Source: an uncultured Chromatiaceae bacterium
GTDB taxonomy: Bacteria > Pseudomonadota > Gammaproteobacteria > Chromatiales > Chromatiaceae
Reading direction: 5' to 3'
Length of the DNA: 32,050 nt
NCBI GenBank assembly: GCA_937923175.1
Contig: CALALB010000044.1
Span: forward strand, 1-32,050
Both the position numbers and the translations under genes were made by a program. Below the pieces are notes generated by a model, which was given only the letters and a program-made list of their open reading frames with translations, was not told where the DNA came from and did no database searches. How positions within the stretch are numbered: the first letter of the stretch is position 1; each line of letters opens with the position of its first letter. This document shows, piece after piece, positions 26,683 through 32,050 of the stretch.

Positions 26683-27387
26683 CTAAGCGCGGGCGCCGAA
26701 CAAGGCGGTGCCAACCCGCACCAGGGTCGAGCCTTCGAGGATGGCTGCCTCCAGGTCATCAGACATGCCCATCGACAAGACGGGAAGCGGATGCCTGGGG
26801 CTTGCCAGCCGGTCGCGCAGCTCCCGCAGGGCCCGAAAGGCTCGACGCTGTGTCTCTTCGCCTATAGCCGGAGCGGGCAGGGTCATCAGCCCGCACACCT
26901 CAAGATGAGGGAGCTCGATACAAGCAGCCAGCAGCTCAGGAAGGGCCTCTGGCGCGACCCCTGACTTGCTGGATTCGCCGCTGAGATTGACCTGCAGACA
27001 GACCTTAAGGGGCGGATGATCAGGGGGACGCTGGGCGCTTAAGCGTTGGGCATGACGGACATCCGCCAGACCATGGACCCAAGCGAAATGGGTCGCAATC
27101 AGGCGGGTCTTGTTGGCCTGGATACGCCCGATGAAATGCCATTCGATCCCTTCGAGATCAGCAAGCTCGGCCTGTTTGGCCAAGGCTTCCTGGACATAGC
27201 TTTCGCCAAATGCCCGTTGCCCAAGGGTATAGACAGCGCGCATGGCAGAGGCTGGCTGTTGCTTGCTTACCGCGATCAGAGCGATCTCCGCTGGCGAGCG
27301 GCCTGCGCGTTCGGCCGCAGCCTGGAGACGGGCGCGCAGGCGCTCATAGTTAGCAGCAATGCTCTGAACACCTATCGACTGAACCAT
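26683..27387 (-). CDS. yggS: PLP-binding homeostasis protein YggS/YlmE
   Basis: Cytoplasmic PLP-binding protein of 234 residues that helps control the pool of pyridoxal phosphate. The PLP lysine is Lys42 in AVSKQQP. The conserved segments FGESYVQEAL, EWHFIGRIQANK, VNLSGESSKSG, GLMTLP and SMGMSDDLEAAI all match, as does the RVGTALFG end. The ATG at 27387 has AAAGG eight bases upstream and overlaps the end of rdgB by 16 bases. The product resembles the N-terminal barrel of alanine racemase but lacks the racemase C-terminal domain. Confidence 0.95.
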   Translation of the reverse strand: MVQSIGVQSIAANYERLRARLQAAAERAGRSPAEIALIAVSKQQPASAMRAVYTLGQRAFGESYVQEALAKQAELADLEGIEWHFIGRIQANKTRLIATHFAWVHGLADVRHAQRLSAQRPPDHPPLKVCLQVNLSGESSKSGVAPEALPELLAACIELPHLEVCGLMTLPAPAIGEETQRRAFRALRELRDRLASPRHPLPVLSMGMSDDLEAAILEGSTLVRVGTALFGARA

Positions 27388-27986
27388 TGGCGCAACCTTT
27401 GGAATGCCTGTCCGCGATGACTGAGGCGATTTTTGGTCTCAGGATCGAGCTCAGCGGCGCTGCAACCATGGGTTGGGACCCAAAAGACTGGATCATAGCC
27501 AAATCCCTGGTTTCCGCGCGGGGCAAACAGGATTCGCCCCTCCCAGGTCCCCTGACCGATAATCGGCATGGGATCATCGGCATAACGCAGATAAACAACG
27601 GCACAGTGAAAGCGGGCAGTGCGCTCGGCCTCGCCAACGCCGGCTAGGGCATCCAAAAGCTTATGTAGGTTCTCCGCATCGGTCGCATTGGGACCGGCAT
27701 AGCGGGCAGAGCGGATGCCTGGCGCACCGCCTAAGGCATCCACCTCTAAACCCGAGTCATCGGCAAGGGCGGGCAGACCTGTATAACGGCTCGCCTGCCG
27801 GGCCTTGAGGATGGCATTCTCGACAAAGCTTAGACCTGTCTCCTCAATCGCCGGCACGCCGTAATCGCGCTGACTGCGCACACCGAGGGCCAAGTCAGCG
27901 AGCAGATGCTCGATCTCCCGCGCCTTGCCAGGATTATTGCTGGCGAGGACCACAATCCCTTCACCGGGTAAGCGCGAACTTACCAT
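27372..27986 (-). CDS. rdgB: RdgB/HAM1 family non-canonical purine NTP pyrophosphatase
   Basis: Removes dITP, XTP and ITP from the nucleotide pool by hydrolysis to the monophosphate, in the cytoplasm. The 204-residue protein shows the family pattern: LASNNPGKAREIEHLL, EETGLSFVENAILKAR, ADDSGLEVDALGGAPGIRSARYAG, and GFGYDPVFWVP, with the SHRGQAF end. The ATG at 27986 gives a slightly long N-terminus (MVSSRLPGEG) before the usual first strand; a later start is possible. It follows rph after 15 bases and overlaps yggS. Confidence 0.95.
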   Translation of the reverse strand: MVSSRLPGEGIVVLASNNPGKAREIEHLLADLALGVRSQRDYGVPAIEETGLSFVENAILKARQASRYTGLPALADDSGLEVDALGGAPGIRSARYAGPNATDAENLHKLLDALAGVGEAERTARFHCAVVYLRYADDPMPIIGQGTWEGRILFAPRGNQGFGYDPVFWVPTHGCSAAELDPETKNRLSHRGQAFQRLRQWFSR

Positions 27987-28001
27987 GGCCTTAAGACCCC
28001 A

Positions 28002-28721
28002 TCAGGCGGCTGCCAAGACCGCGCGCTGGGCAGCCTGAATCCTACGGATGCCCGACTCGCCCAAGGCAAGCAGGGCATCGAGTTCGGCGCGGCTGAAGGG
28101 ATGGAGCTCAGCGGTTCCCTGGATCTCGATCAGACGCCCCTGATCATCCATGACCAGATTCAAATCGGTCTCAGCGGTTGAATCCTCGGCATAATCGAGA
28201 TCGAGCACAGGCATCCCCTGCCAGATTCCCACCGAGACCGCCGCGATCTGTGCCCTGACCGGGTCGATAGATAATTCACCATTGCTCAACAGACGAGCGA
28301 TGGCCAAACGCAGGGCTAGCCACCCACCGCTGATCGCTGCGGTGCGCGTCCCGCCGTCGGCCTGGAGCACATCGCAATCCAAGATGATGGTGCGCTCACC
28401 CAGCGCCGGCAAATCGACTGCCGCGCGCAGACTGCGCCCGATGAGACGCTGGATCTCCTGGGTGCGCCCGCTTTGTTTACCCCGCACCGCCTCGCGCTGG
28501 GTGCGTTCTAGGGTCGAACGCGGCAGCATACCGTACTCGGCCGTTATCCAACCTTGCCCCTTGCCTTTCAGAAAGGGCGGCACGCCGGCCTCGACGCTCG
28601 CGGTACAAAGCACCCGGGTGTCGCCAAATTCGGCGAGCACCGAACCCTCAGCATAGCGGGTAAATCCGAGGCCAAAGCAAACAGGTCGTAATTCATCGGG
28701 GCGACGTCGAGAGGGTCGCAT
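28002..28721 (-). CDS. rph: Ribonuclease PH
   Basis: Phosphate-dependent 3'-5' exoribonuclease that trims tRNA 3' ends. The 239-residue protein starts with [14 protein letters not shown], the family start. It has the phosphate-site segment [20 protein letters not shown] (about 81-100), [16 protein letters not shown] (about 115-130) and [16 protein letters not shown] with the metal-binding acidic residues. The ATG at 28721 was chosen over a TTG at 28739: GAGGGA lies before it and the length then equals the usual 238-240. It is the first gene of the seven-gene minus-strand series. Confidence 0.96.
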   Translation of the reverse strand: MRPSRRRPDELRPVCFGLGFTRYAEGSVLAEFGDTRVLCTASVEAGVPPFLKGKGQGWITAEYGMLPRSTLERTQREAVRGKQSGRTQEIQRLIGRSLRAAVDLPALGERTIILDCDVLQADGGTRTAAISGGWLALRLAIARLLSNGELSIDPVRAQIAAVSVGIWQGMPVLDLDYAEDSTAETDLNLVMDDQGRLIEIQGTAELHPFSRAELDALLALGESGIRRIQAAQRAVLAAA

Positions 28722-28761
28722 GCGATCATTATCCCTCAAGCGAGAGTCAAGGCAGGATATC

Positions 28762-28793
28762 AGGCCAGGCCCCTGGAGGGGATCCCCTGGCCT
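28762..28793. promoter_or_regulatory. Hairpin in the rph upstream region
   Basis: AGGCCAGG at 28762-28769 pairs exactly with CCTGGCCT at 28786-28793, and CCCC/GGGG inside can extend it. The perfect palindrome GGGGATCCCC lies at 28778-28787. It could be part of the rph mRNA leader or a protein site. No T-run follows on either strand. Confidence 0.35.
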
Positions 28794-29123
28794 TCAAGGA
28801 TTGATCATGACCTATGCCATAATGGGCGCAAATGTACCTGGTACGCAACAACCGCCCCGATCCGCCTGGGAGTGCAGGACACATTAAAGCATCTTGATTG
28901 GCCTTGGGGCCATCTTTGCTATGGTATCTCAAGACATTTGACGCTAAGATGCGCTCGATTCAATGATCGGGCCCTTTATGAGACAGGATGCCTTTATGAA
29001 ATACAGCATGCTGGACTGCATGCCGATCAGGGTAAAGACAGGGCGAGTGGATGCCGGCCCAAGACCCGGGTTGTTGTAAAAAGTAAACATAAAGCCTTGG
29101 TGTGTCTTTTTTCGCCCAATCTG

Positions 29124-29152
29124 TTGCAAAACGCCCTTTGGTACTCTATAGT
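29124..29152 (+). promoter_or_regulatory. Sigma70 promoter of the porin gene
   Basis: TTGCAA at 29124-29129 and TATAGT at 29147-29152 are separated by exactly 17 bases; the boxes match consensus at four and five of six positions respectively. Start near 29159 would give a leader of about 65 nt before the ATG at 29224. Confidence 0.65.
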
Positions 29153-29223
29153 TCACATCGCAAAGCATGATTGCGCGCGGTTTCTGCAGTCAACGAGACA
29201 AATTCACAACAGCGGAGAATCCC

Positions 29224-30351
29224 ATGAACAAGAAACTTCTAAGCCTAGCGGTTGCCACCGCGATGGTCGCCCCGACCGCAGCGATGGCCGATGCCATTCT
29301 CTATGGCAAGGTGCATATGTCGATCGACTGGGCCAATGTCGAGGGCAATGGCTTTGAGGGCTGGGGCCTCAATGGTCGCGGTGCGATCCCCGGTGAATCG
29401 CGGGCCAATCGGATCGGCGTCAAGGGCTCTGAAGACCTGGGTAATGGATTGAAGGCCATCTATCAGGTTGAGTTCGGGATCAAGATGACCGAGGAGAGCA
29501 CTACCGGCAATGCCGCCTCGGGCTCCAACGACACGATCACGATGCGTAACAGCTTCGCTGGTCTAACCGGCGACTGGGGTACCTTTGTGGTCGGTCGCAA
29601 TGACACCCCCTATAAGAACTCGACGGCAAAGCTCGATCTCTTCTCGGACACCATGGCGGACTACAATGGTACGGTCCGGTTCGATGATCTGCGCGCCGAC
29701 AATGCCATTGCCTATGTGAGCCCCAATCTCTCGGGCTTCCAGCTGGCTGCTGCTGTGCATGCAGGCGGCGCCTCGACCGCAGGCTATGGCGAAAACCTCA
29801 ACTCAGACAGCCTGGCCGAAGGCTACTCGATCGCGGGTATCTATAGCAACGGCCCCTTCTATGCCTCTCTGGCCTATGAATCGCTTGGCAATGAGCTATT
29901 CATGAACACCGCGACTAGCAATAACAGGCTGTCGTCTTCCCATGTCAGCGATGACTATACCAAGTGGCGGGTTGGCCTAGGTATGCTTGATTGGAACGGC
30001 TTCACCCTGGCTGGTATCTATGAGGAGCAGTCCAATCTGCCCCGGGGCCAGATCAGCCCGATGAGCGCCAACGACTCGCTGAAGGCCTGGCAGCTCCAGG
30101 CTGGTTACAGCTTTGGCAATAACATGGTCAAGGCCATGTATGGCAATGGCAACCGCGATGGCCGGGTTCCCCCAAACGCGTCCAAGAATGTTCGGGATGC
30201 CATCGATGGCAATTATTATACCTGGGCGATTGCCTTCGATCATAACCTAAGCAAACGTACCAAAGCCTATATCCTCTATACCCAGGTCAATGACGACCTG
30301 CCAACCTCAGATTGGGATGGCTTCTCGATCGGTATGATCCACAGCTTCTGA
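29224..30351 (+). CDS. Gram-negative general porin
   Basis: Outer-membrane beta-barrel channel, probably trimeric, for passive uptake of small solutes. The 375-residue precursor has a clear signal peptide (MNKKLLSLAVATAMVAPTAAMA, cut before DAILYGKVH). It then shows alternating strands typical of the OmpC/PhoE-like porin_4 family, including RIGVKGSEDLGNGLKAIYQVEFG and NSFAGLTGDWGTFVVGRNDTPYK. The last residue is Phe (GMIHSF), the signal for the BAM machinery. The ATG at 29224 has GGAG six bases upstream; the frame is open further upstream but without a signal sequence. It is a single-gene unit with its own promoter and terminator, so it is likely highly expressed. Confidence 0.95.
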   Translation: MNKKLLSLAVATAMVAPTAAMADAILYGKVHMSIDWANVEGNGFEGWGLNGRGAIPGESRANRIGVKGSEDLGNGLKAIYQVEFGIKMTEESTTGNAASGSNDTITMRNSFAGLTGDWGTFVVGRNDTPYKNSTAKLDLFSDTMADYNGTVRFDDLRADNAIAYVSPNLSGFQLAAAVHAGGASTAGYGENLNSDSLAEGYSIAGIYSNGPFYASLAYESLGNELFMNTATSNNRLSSSHVSDDYTKWRVGLGMLDWNGFTLAGIYEEQSNLPRGQISPMSANDSLKAWQLQAGYSFGNNMVKAMYGNGNRDGRVPPNASKNVRDAIDGNYYTWAIAFDHNLSKRTKAYILYTQVNDDLPTSDWDGFSIGMIHSF

Positions 30352-30380
30352 TCCCAAGCCGAGAGTCCCTTTAATCTAAG

Positions 30381-30409
30381 GGCACGGGGTAAAGCCCCGT
30401 GCCTTTTTT
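30381..30409 (+). terminator. Intrinsic terminator of the porin gene
   Basis: GGCACGGGG at 30381-30389 pairs perfectly with CCCCGTGCC at 30395-30403, loop TAAAG, followed by six T at 30404-30409. It lies 30 bases after the porin stop. On the minus strand no T-run follows, so it should not stop rpiA transcription efficiently. Confidence 0.92.
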
Positions 30410-30421
30410 ATTCTCAGCCAA

Positions 30422-31081
30422 TCAAGACCGTTCGATCGTCCGCGGACCCTGTGGCGTTCCCAGAATCAGGATGTCAGCTGGGCGCAGGGCAAAGATCCCG
30501 ACCGTCACCACACCGGGGATATTGTTGATCTCTTGCTCAAGCGCCTTGGGATCTTGGATGCTCAAGCCATGCACATCCAGGATGACATTGCCATTGTCGG
30601 TGATAAAACCCTCGCGCCAAACCGGCGTCCCACCCAATCTCACCAGCTCGCGCGCCACTAGGCTTCGCGCCATGGGGATCACCTCGACCGGCAAAGGAAA
30701 ACGCCCCAGCGTCTCGACGAGCTTGCCCTCATCAGCGATACAGACGAACCTGCGGCTTGCCGCAGCCACGATCTTTTCGCGGGTTAGCGCTCCGCCGCCG
30801 CCCTTGATCAGTTCGAGCCGGTGGTTGGCCTCATCCGCCCCGTCGACATAGAGTATCAGCTCGCCGACTGTATTGAGATCCAAGACCGGGATGCCTTGTT
30901 GGAGCAAACGCTGGGTCGAGGCCTCAGAGCTTGAGACCGTGCCTTCAATCCGATGTTTAAGGCGGCCTAGGGCAGCGATGAAATGATTGACGGTGGAGCC
31001 GGTCCCCACCCCAATCACCCCGCCCTCGACATAAGCGAGGGCCGATTCGGCGGCTTGCTTCTTGAGCTCATCTTGATTCAT
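30422..31081 (-). CDS. rpiA: Ribose-5-phosphate isomerase A
   Basis: Interconverts ribose 5-phosphate and ribulose 5-phosphate in the pentose phosphate and Calvin cycles. The 219-residue protein has GTGST at 26-30, the phosphate loop. It also has DGADE with Asp80 and Asp83, KGGGGAL from Lys93 and the catalytic Glu102 in REK, all one position before their E. coli counterparts. The ATG at 31081 has AAGG five bases upstream. Directly upstream lies the decayed tnpB, so the rpiA promoter may sit in transposon-derived DNA. The gene converges on the porin gene. Confidence 0.96.
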   Translation of the reverse strand: MNQDELKKQAAESALAYVEGGVIGVGTGSTVNHFIAALGRLKHRIEGTVSSSEASTQRLLQQGIPVLDLNTVGELILYVDGADEANHRLELIKGGGGALTREKIVAAASRRFVCIADEGKLVETLGRFPLPVEVIPMARSLVARELVRLGGTPVWREGFITDNGNVILDVHGLSIQDPKALEQEINNIPGVVTVGIFALRPADILILGTPQGPRTIERS

Positions 31082-31249
31082 ACGTACCTTGTCCTGCTAT
31101 CAAGAAACTGCGCCAAAATGCGCAGGGTTGTCTTCCTGCCCAGACGGGTCTTGAGGACCATATTCGTATCCGACAGGCGTCACCTTCCCGACTGGAGCAG
31201 AGACCCCCTCTGCCCCAGCGCCGCCATTGCTGGACGGACTTGTCTCGGG

Positions 31250-32050
31250 TAGGGCCGTTACGGTTGCCAGCCGTTTGAATTGCGGTTGCGGTCAGGGGGG
31301 GATGGCGCAGTTTGGACACATCCATCGCTCCTCAAGCATCAGCACCTCGTTCTTCCAGCCCCAGACCGAGCACAGACGGCTGCTGGGATACCAGCGTTCA
31401 GCGACGACCAGGCGTGACCTTGGCCGCCTCGAGCTTGCGGCTGAGCCGATGGCGGCAACCCTTCAGCCGCCGCAGCGCCGCCTCAAGCGGTCTGGGGGCC
31501 TGGATGACCTCGTCCCTGGAGCGTGGGGCCGCCTTGACCCCTAGGTCAATGCCCCTGACGCCCTGCGCGGTTCTCGTGCAGTAGCACTGACGGTCGGGCA
31601 CCTCGACCTGTATCGCGACCCACCAGAACCAAAGATCCGCCGGGCGCGAGATCGGTGCACCCGGAATCCCGCCCGCAAAGCGCAGCGCTTTGCTCATGTT
31701 GACCGCACCGACCCTGGACAGGCGGATGGTTGCGCCCTCCAGCCTGAACCGGTCGTCGGCACCAGAGAAGCTCTCACGGCAGCGACCTGTCTTCTTGAAC
31801 GGCGGCGGATACGCAGGCCTGCCTTGATCTTCGCCCAGACCCTCTGAGACCCTGGCCAGAGGCAAGCAGGGCTTTGCATGCCCATCCCGATGGCTGCTGC
31901 AGCCCAGCTGATCATGTTCCTCCAGCCACTGGAGGCGCGGTATTTGCCGGCATTCAATTGCCTGTTCAGAGCCAGCGCAGGGGATGATGCCTGGCCGCAT
32001 CCTGCCTGTTTCCCTGATCGAGCAGCCAGTCCAGACCCGAGGCACCCCAG
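31250..32050 (-). pseudogene. tnpB: Decayed tnpB of an IS200/IS605 (IS1341-like) element
   Basis: Remnant of the RNA-guided nuclease TnpB; the 5' part probably continues past the window. Recognisable pieces on the minus strand, in order, are FKKTGR.RESF near 31803-31768, then a stretch ending in AIQVEVPD. Next comes the RuvC-I motif GIDLGVK at 31553-31533, followed by LRRLK..RHRLSRKLEAAK. In a shifted frame from about 31420 come LVVAERWYPSSRLCS, GWKNEVL and CPNC at 31318-31307, then after another shift DRNRN near 31290, matching the family's final DRDxN. The RuvC-II glutamate region is missing between the first two blocks, and one zinc-ribbon Cys is Trp. The protein cannot be functional. I cannot place the element ends; the last family-like residues may reach 31100. 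Confidence 0.8.

Larger units (their letters stand above)
28722..29223. other. Divergent intergenic region between rph and the porin gene
   Basis: About 500 bases without a gene. It contains the porin promoter at 29124-29152 and a hairpin near rph at 28762-28793. A second, weaker plus-strand promoter candidate is TTGACG at 28938-28943, then 18 bases, then AATGAT at 28962-28967. GCATGC occurs twice six bases apart near 29008-29025. The small ORFs here have no ribosome binding site or recognisable product. A small RNA upstream of the porin is possible but I cannot show one. Confidence 0.5.

Overview
The window reads as chromosomal DNA from a gammaproteobacterium, most likely a purple sulfur bacterium of the Chromatiaceae. 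The best single clue is the 83-residue 2[4Fe-4S] ferredoxin at 8238-8489. It has the eight-residue insertion between cysteines and the charged C-terminal tail known from Allochromatium-type ferredoxins. A dihaem cytochrome c4, the gene orders M16-M16-rsmD-coaD and ftsY-ftsE-ftsX, and a GC-rich composition (about 60% in housekeeping genes sampled by eye) agree with this. The assignment is inference, because there is no 16S gene or photosynthesis gene here.

Layout. 1-36: first codons of a gene leaving the window on the minus strand. 344-973: cytochrome c4 with a promoter and a structured leader. 1007-6314 (minus): a CheB-CheR-PAS fusion whose end overlaps a PAS-PAS-GGDEF-EAL protein with a degenerate EAL domain. 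6601-8031 (minus): a membrane GT2 glycosyltransferase like plant CslA and bacterial glucan/mannan synthases. 8238-12513 (minus): two M16 peptidase-like proteins, rsmD, coaD and ferredoxin, in transcription order. 12614-20632 (plus): a cellulose operon bcsA-bcsB-bcsZ-bcsC. 20997-24136 (plus): ftsY, ftsE, ftsX. 24133-28721 (minus): a run in the order rph, rdgB, yggS, proC, yggT, yggU, EEP-family hydrolase. 29224-30351 (plus): a trimeric-type porin with a good promoter and a terminator. 30422-31081 (minus): rpiA. About 31250-32050 (minus): a decayed IS200/IS605-type tnpB.

How the parts may work together. BcsA keeps its catalytic motifs and its PilZ c-di-GMP site. The nearby GGDEF domain is intact, while its EAL domain has lost metal ligands, so that protein should make rather than degrade c-di-GMP. 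The window therefore holds a possible c-di-GMP source, a c-di-GMP-activated cellulose synthase and a second processive-type glycosyltransferase. However, bcsB carries an in-frame TGA where the family has Trp, with the rest of the gene fully open. Cellulose export may be lost, reduced to leaky readthrough, or affected by a base-call error.

The bcs block lies between M16/rsmD and ftsYEX, which are direct neighbours in relatives such as Pseudomonas. It starts with AT-richer DNA in bcsA, and a REP-like repeat lies past its right end, so it looks like an insertion into a conserved locus. I saw no tRNA, rRNA, CRISPR array or phage genes.
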